Source: Linyphia triangularis (Eukaryota; Arthropoda; Arachnida; Araneae; Linyphiidae). From it: a DNA stretch of 64,000 bases. A program made the translations under genes and the position numbers. Positions 10,767 through 21,420 of this stretch are shown piece by piece (within the stretch, counting starts at the first letter, position 1; each line of letters starts with the position of its first letter). The notes beneath the pieces were generated by a model that saw only the letters and a list, made by a program, of their open reading frames with translations, had not been told where the DNA came from and did not search any database. Location: the NCBI GenBank assembly GCA_963978545.1, contig OZ021727.1:57362487-57426486 (forward strand), in the 5' to 3' direction.

Positions 10767-12528
10767 ATGATTGTGGAAATTTGAGTGGCGAATCGCAGGG
10801 CTTTTTTTCCCCAAATTTTTTGCATACATTTTAATTAATTCCTTGATGGTTAATTGTACTTTTCTCTAATAAAACCTTTTGCTGCTATATACTTTTTATA
10901 GTTGTAACTGAATCATCAAAAAACCGAACAATTATTGTGGGATCTTTATCACATTCTGCATAAGGGTAAGGACATAAGGGCTGATTTCTGTGCAACATTG
11001 TTGCTGGGAGCGTAAAACTAAAACCAATTGAAATTATACCATTGTTAAATCCTTATGCATAATTTATTTTTATAATTTTTAGCATTATTTAATGCAAACA
11101 TTTTTAATTTTACTTGTTTTACTTTCAATTACCCATATTACCTAATTTTAACGAAAACATAAATAACAAATCCAGGATACCATTAACCTGTATATAAAAG
11201 CTGAACATCATAGATTAATCTCTTCAATTTCGTTTTGGAATGTCTTGAGTTTAAAAAAGTGGTCTAGGAAAAAAAAATGTCTGTCTCTGGTCACTATAGC
11301 TTCCGAACGAGTTGACCTACGGTATCCAATTTTTGTATACAGGTTAGTGGTACCCATGGGACCTCTCGTTAAGGTTTCCATCAAAATTGCACTTGCTCAC
11401 AAGGTACCTGCCATTAAAAAATTAATTTTTAGCAATTGACAAAAAACATCTCTAAGGATTTTGATCGAAATCCTTGTAGGAATGCTTTTTCATGTGCTGT
11501 AAACATCCTCAATTTTGAAATTACGTAGAAATTGAATAAAGTCTTACTACTAAGTTGAAAACGAATGTCTTTAGCACAGCGTTCTCTTCCCTTGAACAGT
11601 GTCCATCACGACTGTTACTCCTCTTTTCCACTTACTCGAAAGTTGTAATAATTATCGCACAAAAATATCGCTAAACTGATCTTTTTTGAATTGCAAAAAT
11701 ATTAAACTAAAATGGTGAATTATACATATTTATATCAAATTGAAATGCAGTGACCAGTATTAAGTGTATTTGAAAGTTGTGCGACGTTCCACAACTCCAG
11801 TTTTCTTTGATCTGAAATAAGTGAAATAAATCTGTTATACTTGCTGTTTAAAAAACGTTTGCTGTTGTTGAGTTAATTTCATTATTATAGAAGTATTTTG
11901 TGAACACAAACGATGAAAGATCCCACAGTAGCCTGATTCCGAAATACAATCCATCACGTCTAACTGCAAAATGTACTTTTAGATATCTTAGTTGAACTGT
12001 GATTTCATTTTCTCAAAATTAGATTTATTTTCTTGTTTCTGGGTGTTTGCTTTATCTAATAAAATCTAAGAAAAATGAAATTCTTGGCGAAAATGGAAGT
12101 TTATTAACTTTATTTCATTTATTTTAAAGAACAAAATATATTGGTGCCTTTGTTTGCCTTTTTTATACTTTCTTTGCGAACTTAAGAAACATTGTGATTA
12201 AAAAAAAAAATTATAAATTCTTTGTGATGCTTGTTACTTTAAAAGATGTATTGCTGTTACCAATCATTTAATAATACGAACTATTCTTTAAAATTTATTT
12301 TCAGTAAAATTTCAATATTGTTTTAGTTCTATGAACAGTATTCAAATTGGATAATATTTTTGAGTAACTGCAACTCTGAAGAAATTATTATGAATTTCAG
12401 ATTGGCTTTTTGAGTAGAGTTGTAATTTTTTGGGTATAGGAATTAAAAAGATAATTTTTGAAAAAAATTGGTTATTAAATCTGGGAGTTGTTAAGTTTTC
12501 TTTTATTAGAAAACTATAAAATATCCTG
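10767..12528. other. AT-rich non-coding DNA
   Basis: No gene, RNA or transposon ends seen. Short frames such as 11245-11439 lack any recognisable domain and are at chance length. The only mildly balanced part is around 11530-11650. Confidence 0.6.
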
Positions 12529-12860
12529 TTACGTGGCCACAGAACAGAATGGCTACAGAACCTGGAAATCAGGGAAATAAATGTCTTGGAGGTTTCTGAT
12601 TTTGGAAAAAATCAAGGAAATGTCAGGGAATTTTTAAAATATCACGAAAGTCTGGGAAAATTTCGATCATTGTTTCCCCGTTCATCCGTATTTTAGCGCC
12701 ATTTACCCGCAGAATTGTGGTGGTTGATTATTGAAAGTTTAATGTTACGGAAATCAGAAAAAGTTCAGGAAATTTGAAAAAAAGTTCACCGTAAAATCAG
12801 GGAATTTTTTTTATAAAATTTATCAAGGAACTTTTTTTACTGAATTTTTTGGCCACCTTG
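12529..12860. mobile_element. MITE with GGCCAC termini, copy B (diverged)
   Basis: It begins with a GTGGCCACAGAA string and ends with TTTTGGCCACCTTG. The interior aligns with the nested element at 10.21-10.64 kb through several shared phrases, including CCTGGAAATCAGGGAAAT, GGAAAAAATCA, GCGCYATTTAC, GTTTAATKTTACGG and AAAATCAGGGAATTTTTT. It lacks about 100 bp found in the middle of copy A. Its terminal repeats have decayed and no target duplication is visible, so it is the older copy. Confidence 0.75.
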
Positions 12861-14080
12861 AATAACTGATAATTTTATTATCAAATTCATATATATATAT
12901 TAGAGAAGTCTTGGGATTGTCTGGGAGATTCATTCTGTTACCCACTTTACGGCACGATTTGGCATATATGTTTTTTCTGGTATTAATTTGTGCTTTGTTA
13001 AATGTTTTGTTAAATCAGACAAATGTCCTCGCTTTAAATATCATCAGCGCAAAAACACATGAACGTTACATTGTTTTCCAGGTGTTTATTTAGTTTGTTT
13101 ATATTTAATAAAGTGTTTATGAGGAAGCACAGAATGAATGCATTTCCATTGTGGGTAGATACTTTTCTGTGAACGATAAACCACCTATGGCTCAGCTTTC
13201 TCCATCGTTAACCATAGACTTTCCCTTCGCCCAGTGTATAAATATAGCGTCACCTGAGAGTACAGCTATTAGGTCTTAAAAGCTATTTCTTGTCCAACGG
13301 TAAGGTTCGCGAACAGAGTTTTCGTGTGATTTTTCTTCGCTTTCCCCAACGCTACTTCCAGTGTGCTGCTGGAAGTTTTAATGGATATCGCGACCAGGTA
13401 TAAGAGCTGGGCACTCTTTTATGTATTTTTTCTTTCTTTGGTTTTTATTTTTCTCTCCCTGGAGTAGGGAAGAAGTTCTTTGAGTTTGAGAATATAAGTT
13501 ACGAGAATAGAACAAAGTTCGCCATGGGATGGGAAAAAATGTTCGAAGAAGTGGTGTCTGGATCGTGTGTTTTCGTTGGGGAATTGGAGTTTTGGTTCGA
13601 GGACTTTTTACCTTCGATACCGATTAATTTGTTTAGGTTTTTTTCTTCTTTTTTTTTGTGTGGAGTGTAACAATTCTTGTTGCTGATAGTCCTTGCCTAT
13701 ATCTAGATATATCGTTACTGTAAGCTTGTAGTTATATTAATAACTGAGCATTCTAAGTAGGGGGGGATCCCCTTTTTTATAAGTTGTATTTTGTTTCAAG
13801 TGTGTGGTTTAGTATTGTTTTATCGTATTTGATGTTTTGAGAAAATGGTCCAAGAAATTAAGCTGCTTATTTTAAATGAAAATATTGTGTGCAAAATGTT
13901 TTAAATAATAAAAGAATACATGTCGTACCTCAAAAAAGATAATAATATAAATATTAATTTGGTGACAATACCTTCTTTAGACGATACATTAGCCCGATTT
14001 TAGATTTCGAGAAATTTTTCTTCACAATTTTGTTTCCAAAAAGGTGAATTGTAAACTCTTTTATTTCAAAACATTGAGCC
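12861..14080. other. AT-rich flanks around a balanced block with TATA motif
   Basis: A block at about 13140-13680 is less AT-rich. Its right half is strongly G/T-rich (GTGGTGTCTGG, GTTGGGGAATTGG). It contains a consensus TATA box (listed separately) and an imperfect inverted repeat CTTCCAGTGTGCTGCTGGAAG near 13350. The rest is AT-rich and shows nothing. Confidence 0.4.
13237..13244 (+). promoter_or_regulatory. TATAAATA box
   Basis: Exact consensus TATAAATA preceded by a pyrimidine-rich, C-containing stretch and followed by GCGTCACCTGAGAG. A start about 30 bp downstream would fall near 13267. There is no clear initiator, and such strings arise by chance in AT-rich DNA, so confidence is low. 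Confidence 0.25.
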
Positions 14081-14880
14081 AACCTATTGAAAGCTTACGC
14101 TTCAACATCCCAACTTTACTGCAAGCCCCCTTTTGATGAATGTTGAAAGGGGAGAAAATGCACTGAAATCTTAAGGCGTGTGGGATTTATAAGGGGGAGG
14201 AGTAGCTGTGCCAATTAAGGTGACAGACTTTTCCAACCCCTTACAAATACAACGCTCCTTAAGATTGCAGAGCGTTTGCTTCCCTTTCGACATTCATCAA
14301 AAAGGTGCCGTTCCTGTGTGTCTGCAGCCTAACAAACACTCAGAATTCTCAATTTTATCTTTATTAAAATAAGCCTAAACCTTGTTTCTTCATACTGAAA
14401 ACAATAAATTAGAAATCCTTCAATCAAAATCGGAACCGCTCTCTACGTTTTCCCTCAAAACGTAAACACAACCACGTGTTTCGGCAGGGAAGCCCCCGCC
14501 CCTACTTCATTATAATAATTCGAAGTGGGTGCGGGGGTGGAACACGTGTTAAAGCCCCGTTGTTCGGCCGAACATCATTTATCACAGTCGAGGATTTTGC
14601 CCTGTCCACCCCCTTCTCTTCCCCCCTCTCTTGATGGATGACGCTTTAATCCCACTTTATATGGACAGCTGCTGTTCTTCGCTTTGACCGTTTATGTGCG
14701 CGCATACCGATGTTCTTCTAGCACTTGTTGCCCATGCTTGGGGGTGGAGAATTTTTTTTGGGTTATCCTGCAATTTTTGATAGGTGTCATCGTTATAATC
14801 AAAGAGAATTGTGTACTTGCTGAGTGTGTGTGTGTGGTTTGAAAGGTGGAGATGGTTTTATTTTGACTTTTGAACTTTAT
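14081..14880. other. Skewed composition block G
   Basis: The left shoulder is C/A-rich (CAACATCCCAAC, CAAGCCCCC), the centre holds the E-box hairpin listed separately, and the right shoulder is G/T-rich (CTTGGGGGTGGAG, GTGTGTGTGTGGTTTG). The flip lies near 14.6 kb. No coding frame. Candidate regulatory block. Confidence 0.5.
14471..14574. promoter_or_regulatory. Paired E-boxes framing a GC-rich hairpin, plus palindrome
   Basis: CACGTG occurs at 14473-14478 and 14543-14548. Between them GCCCCCGCCCCTACTTC (14492-14508) is nearly complementary to GAAGTGGGTGCGGGGGT (14522-14538) around an AT-only loop. A perfect 14-bp palindrome TGTTCGGCCGAACA follows at 14561-14574. CACGTG is bound by bHLH factors such as Myc/Max, USF and CLOCK/CYCLE. 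The symmetric layout suggests a protein-binding or hairpin-forming element; function is inferred. Confidence 0.5.
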
Positions 14881-15380
14881 GGGAATTCTTAGCTGGCCGC
14901 GAGTACTATATGTGGTATATTATTTAAAATTATCAAAGTGAAATAAATTAAATTTTTTTTCCATGTTAGTAATACGGTTGGATGTTGCATGTTATGAATG
15001 TTAATAAATATAATAATGCTTTCACATAATAACTTTTTTTTCTTGGGAAATTTTCTCCACGAAATATCAACTTTTTGAAAATAAGTATACAATTTTTTAT
15101 TATATCGTATCTGCTATTCATGGATTAGTATATCCTTTAAAAGAGGACAACACAAAAAATTAATTTGTCTAGTATTTTTTTGATTTTAACAGTTGAATGT
15201 TTAAATTCCAAAGTGTTGATATTCATAAATGAAATAGTTCTGTATCAATTGCAAAGGATTTTAATCAAAGCAATTGCTGGGGCAAATTCTCAGCATCTGC
15301 AATATCATCCTACCACATTCATATCAAGTGTTTATAATTTGAAAATAATTATAAATAAGCTAGTGATGCTGTATTCTATA
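14881..15380. other. AT-rich non-coding DNA
   Basis: No gene or element seen. Short frames on both strands are at chance length. Confidence 0.6.
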
Positions 15381-16260
15381 CTCTGTTTTTAATACGCTGG
15401 CGCAGCTAATGTGCAGTCGTAATTACGGTAGACAGCCTTCATACCTATAATCAAAACGTATGGGTCACCTAAGTTACCCACCAGCTCTTTGATCGATGCC
15501 CCAATCCGAGAATTGGCTTAAATTTCCTCGTTTGGCGACATTGTTCGATTAGGACGCGAAGAATATCCATTTCGGCCTTAATGGACATTCTTAAAATTAA
15601 CACGGCAGGAGGCCTAATGTCTGATACATAGTTTTCTCCAAAGTACCGGTATCCATTTACCATTGGTGAGAAGGTCGCTCGATTATAATTACGCTCTTAA
15701 GTATTTGCTTTTCTAGTGTCATCAAGTAATCGGAGAGACCCTGCGTCGCAAATTACTCTTTCGCGACTCTGTCTAAAGGGACAAACAATTGATGATGTCT
15801 TCGTCTACCTCTTTGGGGAAGATCTGCTCATCAGAGTCATTAAGCAGTCTAATGACGTTTTCGCAAGCGTCATTAGACCTTTAATGTCTCTGATGCCTAC
15901 CTGGGTATCCTTGAAGACACCGTTGGCGATCCTTCATTTGCAAGTCCTTTTTGACGAATCTCTTGTGAGGGATCCCTTTACACCATCCTATTGGGATGAA
16001 AGGACTTTAATGTTGGATGGCTTATTTTTTGTTGTCTCTCTTCCCTCTTTATTGTTTGTCATTCTCGATTGTTTAGGTCTCTTTGGGTTACATCGGAAAC
16101 GTCGTTAGCAGTTTGTTGTTACGAGTTCCAGGTTAAGCGTTGGTATTTGTGGCGGATTTGAAAATGGATTTGTCTAAAGGGTTGTCGGAAAACATTTCTT
16201 ATGATTCTGGTGTTAATTCAGTTTTATTATTTTGTAGTTGCACTTTTTGGTGGTTTCTGG
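15381..16260. other. Skewed block H with a 130-codon open stretch
   Basis: Left of about 15.5 kb the strand favours C and A; right of about 16.1 kb it favours G and T (GGCGGATTTG, GGGTTGTCGG). An open frame at 15716-16108 (non-ATG start) ends in hydrophobic residues and a basic tail but resembles no family I know, and it overlaps a perfect hairpin. I regard it as non-coding and the block as candidate regulatory DNA. Confidence 0.4.
15847..15878. repeat. Perfect 11-bp hairpin with TAATGACG arms
   Basis: The arms GTCTAATGACG (15847-15857) and CGTCATTAGAC (15868-15878) are exact complements around a 10-nt loop. Each arm holds a TAAT homeodomain core joined to a TGACG half-CRE, so it could equally be two inverted factor-binding sites. 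Confidence 0.7.
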
Positions 16261-17118
16261 TTTTAAACTTGTGTTAAAACTTACAATTGTTTGTTTTTTG
16301 CCTCTATTATATATTAACTCTAAAATAAAAGGTTTGTTTTAAAAGTCCCTACACTATATTTTAGTTATTAATTTACTATAATTAAATTTATGGATTTAAA
16401 AATTTTTGGCTCAACGAATCCTTTTTAGCAAGTAATTTTATCTAACATATAGGGCTTACAATATATTTAAAAAGTACGAAAAATAATTGTTTGTAGTAAT
16501 TTGTGAATTTTCACTTAAGTTTTCTTATTAGAGAATAATTAATGTTATTTATAATGTATATTATATTTTTTTCTTGTTGAGATTGTTAAATCGAGGTTTT
16601 TTTCCAAGCCTCAACGTACATAATAATCAGATATTGGGTGATGACTAATTGTTTTTACACGTGTTCTGAATACTAACTTCCTAAGAGGATTAAAGTAATG
16701 CATTGAGTAATCGCCCAATTAATCACAAACATATTTTGCTAATTGTTTACTAATGATAAAAGTCTTAGTGATGAAAATTGTCTATAGTAATAGATCTTTG
16801 AAACAATGTATCTTTTGTCTCATTATATTTAAATCAAATGTGTTTCAGTTGTTGAGTTAAAATTATAAATGTTGTGTGCCCTTTCGTAATTTAAACCTAC
16901 TTCTCATCGTAATGATTTGGAAATGAATTGCTAGTGGGTTTTTAAAAATCCTTAAGCGTGTATTATTTTAGGAATAGTAATCAAATTATAATTTTTTGCA
17001 ATAAATTTGTACTTGCCAAATACTAAATTTAATTCGCTTGATGTATATTTCTTATGTTACGTCAATCAACTTCAATCTCTACTTCATTCATTATACCTTC
17101 AAACATAAATTAATCCGA
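16261..17118. other. AT-rich non-coding DNA
   Basis: No gene or transposon ends seen. It leads into the polypyrimidine tract of the candidate recursive splice site. Confidence 0.6.
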
Positions 17119-17190
17119 TCTTTCTTTTTCTTTAGGTAAGACGCAGTCTCCATTCCTTCTCGTTTACTTTTCCATCAAAGTGAGGTAAGA
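17119..17190 (+). other. Candidate recursive splice site with 49-nt RS-exon
   Basis: A 15-nt pure pyrimidine tract (17119-17133) runs into AG (17134-17135), followed at once by the donor GTAAGA (17136-17141). Forty-nine bases on, GAG is followed by a second donor GTAAGA (17185-17190). Acceptor fused to donor is the defining feature of ratchet sites that remove long introns stepwise in flies and vertebrates. A nearby downstream donor defines the RS-exon (17136-17184), which is normally skipped. The sequence match is strong; use in vivo is inferred. An ordinary short exon is the alternative. Confidence 0.5.
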
Positions 17191-18300
17191 CTGAAACTTT
17201 AACCACCATCAGATATTTATTTTTTGCTCCTTTCCATCCTCCCTCTTGCTTTTGGTGTTCCTTTCCATCCTCTATGAATCATTTATTGATGGGGAGCGAA
17301 CTCCCGACCAAACACCTTGTTATATGACTATGGCGCCGAGGCTGCTCAAATATTTACAAGGCAGTTTAGTGCATGGTGTGATCCCATCTTCTCGCCAACT
17401 GCATCACTTATTGAAGAGGACCACGCCGAGCTTCACAATCATGGCGGGATTTTTTTTTTTCTCATCTCGATGTATGTGGGCCTTCAGAGGAAAAAGTGGT
17501 GCATGTTACTTAACAGCTTTGTTTCTTAAAATGAAATAAACTTTTATCTCATTGGTCATGTTTTAGCGCTTTATATGGGAAATAGGCTTAAGTGAACTTT
17601 AAAATATCACTATTTATTTAATTCAGGAAATGAAAGATAATTTTTAAAGATTTTTCTACAATCGGATTGGAGTAAAATTACGTTTTTCTCACTAAAAATA
17701 TGTAATACGTGTCTTGGATATCTTCATATTAGTTATACAGAAGTATTAGAGAAGCAAATTAAAATCAGGAAATTCTCGCTACGAAGTATTGGTTTTCAGG
17801 AATAAGCACTAGTAATATTTACACAGTTCATTTCGATACTACTTGACTTGACCATCATATGTGGAGATACCAATTTTTTGTTGTGCCCCTAACATAGAAA
17901 ATTCCCGTTTCTGACATAAACCACTTTGTCCTTCAATCGCTTATGTATTTTTTATCTATTTTTTTTCAACCTTACCTTAGGTTCTTTGGGGATCTTTTCG
18001 AATGCCCGCAAAATTGTGTCAGGTTTCATCCTGAACATGATAAATTTATTTTCTTCGGATCTGCATCGCTTCTCGGGTTCTGATGATGAATACGTGAGTA
18101 GGGTGCTCGCTTTGTAACAGGTTTGCCTAAAGGATTTAGATGGAGTAGCATTTAACCTCGTTTTCTTTTGCGAAAAGCGTAATTGGGGAAGTTGATCTTG
18201 TGGAGGAGGTAATGAAAATCTTGGGAAGTGTATCTTTTTTTAGGGGAAGGTGTCATTAATATTGTAACCACCTTTCAGAAATTCAATTCCTTCACTGAGG
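17191..18300. other. Non-coding DNA, moderately balanced
   Basis: Short frames at 17246-17539 and 17926-18117 show no recognisable domain. Composition is less AT-rich at 17220-17520 and 17900-18260, with G-rich strings toward the right (GGGGAAGTTG, GTGGAGGAGG). No repeats or RNA genes seen. Confidence 0.4.
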
Positions 18301-18900
18301 TTAAGTTTGATTGAAAAGCCATTAGGATTTTTTTTATGTGCTTTCAAATTAAGTTAGGCATATCCGAAGACGTTTGTAAATTTATTTTTCTTGCTTTTAC
18401 ACTTAATCCTGGCAGCTACTTACTTGGTTTTGTAGAAAGTATATTTACCCAAAATTTATCGAATACTACAGACTCTGATTTAGTTCAAATTCCAACAAAC
18501 AGTTTTTGTTCTGTAATTGATGCAACTCATTCTTCTATATCCAGAAAGAAGATCGATTATTGGTATACCAATTTAATTTTAAATATTTATTACCTAGAAT
18601 AACACGAAAACTTAATTTTAATTTCAATCTTTGTTCAAAATTGATTAGTAACAGAACTTAAATTTAAAATAAAAAGTTTTTAAAATATAAGTAACATTAT
18701 TTCTACTAGTGGTTAAATATTTTACAACTTAAAAAGCGACAAAATGTACCTAAAAAGTAGTTTTATTAGTGTACTTCAAACAAATTCTTAATTTTCCGTA
18801 GAATAACCCACCTGAAAATTTTATTGCAAGTATCAAAGAAGATAGTCTTTCCATGATAATTGTAGACATGTTTTGTAATCCTTCACAAATGACAATGATT
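18301..18900. other. AT-rich non-coding DNA
   Basis: One 88-codon frame (18336-18602) contains no recognisable domain and I treat it as chance. Nothing else seen. Confidence 0.5.
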
Positions 18901-19660
18901 CAAAATCGTCACTTAATCAACCAAACTTTTTCAGTCAAGACTATGATTTTGTCCATTAAATATTTTACTTCCAACAAATTTCCAATGTTTACAGTTTTCA
19001 AATAATTTCCATAACACAAAAAACAATTCAATACCTTTCTAAAAAACATTTCCCAAACCTCTCCTTTCTAACACAGCTTAATTTCTCAGCCCCCTCCCCT
19101 ACAAAAATCCCCCATGTCCACATTCCTCAAAAATACCTCTCTCCCCAATTCCGTTATTCCCAATTCCTCTCTAGAACACCCGACATCTTTTTTCTTCCTC
19201 CAGCATTCCTTCCGATGTTCCTCCGGAGATATTCTCTCTCTTCCTATTGTCGAATAAATCACGGACAGCCGTAAAATTTGAACATTACGGCCTCTCTTCC
19301 CCTTCCGACAGAATGGTGTGATTATTTCGGCATCGAGTACAAGATGGTTTTCTCACTTGGCGCTCGTAAAAGCGACCACCTGTTTGGAGCTCCTCCCATT
19401 CATAAGGTGACCGTTTGATGGGACTGCTGTGACAACCGATGGGGACATAAATAGGTCCAAAGCGCCACTACGATACGTACCATAAAATGTTTACGATTCA
19501 TAAAAATGGCTGGCTGGCTGACCGACCGATCCCTTCTCTGCTCTTGAGCTTCCTTTCGTTTGATCTGGGATGCTGATGGATCCTTTTAGATTGGGGCGTT
19601 GAGTCAAGATTTTAAAGTGTGTTAGAAATGGGTAGGTCATTACGCTTCATTGGTTTAATC
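18901..19660. other. Skewed composition block I
   Basis: The left shoulder (about 18910-19200) is C/A-rich with CCTCTCC, CCCCTCCCC and CCCATGTCC. The right shoulder (about 19540-19640) is G/T-rich. The core contains a 7-bp perfect inverted repeat GCCGTAA/TTACGGC (19268-19274 and 19285-19291), TATTTCGGCATCGAG and a doubled GGCT/GACC string near 19508. Candidate regulatory DNA. Confidence 0.5.
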
Positions 19661-20180
19661 TAAGCAAAATTATGTTAATATGTAGATGTTTTTATGTTTT
19701 GTATTGAAATTTCCAACGGTCTTTTATTAGTATATTACATTTTACATTACGATCCGTTTATTTTTAAAATAGTCCTTCCTGCTCTTTTTTTATTTAGTTT
19801 ATAGCATATGAATTGATTTTTACCATCTTGCAGGGTGAAAATATATATTTACTTTTCAAAAAAATCTCACCCTTAAATTTGAAATGAATCGTGATTTTAT
19901 TATCGTTCTCCGCGAATAGAAAATATTCAGAGATTAGTTTTAATTTATTCATGCATTTTATCAAATTATAAGTTTTAAGCGGATCATCACATTTTTTTTT
20001 TATTATTATTTTTTTATTTATTTATTATAAAACTCATTTTGAAATGCATTTTGGGTTAAAAAGTATTGATAGAATTTAATGCTCATACTTATGTAAGTGA
20101 AACAAAGGGAGATATGTTTGTATCAGAATTGTTCATGTCTTTGAAATCTAGCCCTTAAGTATAATGTAATGTATGTTAAC
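19661..20180. other. AT-rich non-coding DNA
   Basis: T- and A-rich, with long T runs near 19990. Nothing identifiable. Confidence 0.6.
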
Positions 20181-21420
20181 TCCCGTTTCCTATTTCTCGT
20201 TTTCCATTAAATATTTTTTGCCTCTTTTCTTTCTCTGAAAGAACTTCCGTTAAAAGCCTCTCCGTTTATCTTGTCAACCTAAGAGTGTCGTCACCGAGTT
20301 TATTGAGTTTCTTGCCTTTTGGTCGAATGCGATTTCCCCTCGCTTTTTAAAAAAAATTTCCCTTCACTCCCCGAAAGTACAAAAATTGAAATATTCACAC
20401 AAATCTCACAGTGGACATGCCCTCTTTAACAAATCACATAAAGGCGAAATAGAATCGAAAAGAAATAAGTAGATATAAAATAAAGGTTGCGGAGAAAATG
20501 GCACGGCGAGGGTCTTCTATATTTGATATAAAAGCCGGTAACCGAAAACAAACAGAAGGAGAAAGTAGAAAAGAAAAAAAGAACGAAGAAAAGACGAGGC
20601 ACAATCTCACAATGTGCTCCGATGGAAAAAGCCAAAAAACGCATCAGGGAGTGAGTGCGAAAAGAGGATGGAAACAAAAGACTCGGCGAGTTACAAGAGC
20701 CCGAAGGGAGGAAAGAAAAAAAGAAAACAATAACAAAGTAGAAAAGAAAAAAAATTAACAACGTCGGGGGTGGAAATAAGGTGAAAAAGAGTGAAATAAT
20801 ATGGTCACGTGGTGGCTCTGGTCATTACCAGAGCCGCAGAGGCAAGCTACTGGACTAATCCACCTCTCACTCTGAAAAGAAAGGAAAAGAGAAAGGGGGA
20901 TGCTGAAGAGCAAGTGAGGGATGCTCGGAGGATGGTGGTATCCGCACGTCCTCCTCCCGGGCATCGTCAGGAGAGGCACGTCCGAGGGAAATGGAGAAGC
21001 TAAAGCCTCCCGAAATTGGATAATACAGGGAAAATATAATAAAGGGACTTCTGTAATAGGCTTCTGACAGGGTGCGGAATCCTTCTGCAGAAAAAGATGG
21101 CCGCTACAGAGATGTTACCGCACGGGTGGATGGTGCTTTTTTTTTTTACTTATTTATTTATTTGCCATGTCCTGAAATTTAATTCCGGAAACTCCCTTTT
21201 TTGTATGTGAGGGTTTTGTTTTGTTTAAGTTTGTCTTGATTCGCTGACAGAATTGGTGTAAATGCTCGGATGGGGGCTTCTCTGAACGTGTTTGCAGTGC
21301 TCTTTTCTTCTGGATTTTTTTTTTTTTGTTAGATGATGAAATGTATACGTAGGTAAAAATAAGTTTTGAGGGAAACGTAAAGACATGGAAATAATTTAGT
21401 TCGTTCACGGTTTTTTTTTA
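20181..21420. other. Skewed block J with polypurine tract and hairpin
   Basis: Between about 20545 and 20756 the + strand is almost entirely A and G, with open frames on both strands as a by-product. Then come a CACGTG E-box at about 20807, a perfect hairpin at 20814-20835, and a GC-balanced core up to about 21130. The right shoulder (about 21190-21300) is G/T-rich. No recognisable protein. Confidence 0.45.
20814..20835. repeat. Perfect 9-bp hairpin, 4-nt loop
   Basis: GGCTCTGGT (20814-20822) pairs exactly with ACCAGAGCC (20827-20835) around CATT, a few bases after a CACGTG E-box. It is too short for a miRNA precursor and lacks a following T run. Likely a dyad protein site or chance. Confidence 0.6.

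Noticed and set aside
15716..16108. 130-codon + strand frame
   Set aside because: Non-ATG start, no recognised domain, overlaps a perfect hairpin and sits in a block whose pattern is shared by clearly non-coding blocks.
20498..20758. 86-codon Lys/Arg/Glu-rich frame
   Set aside because: It is the translation of a polypurine tract; the complementary strand is open too, as expected from base bias.
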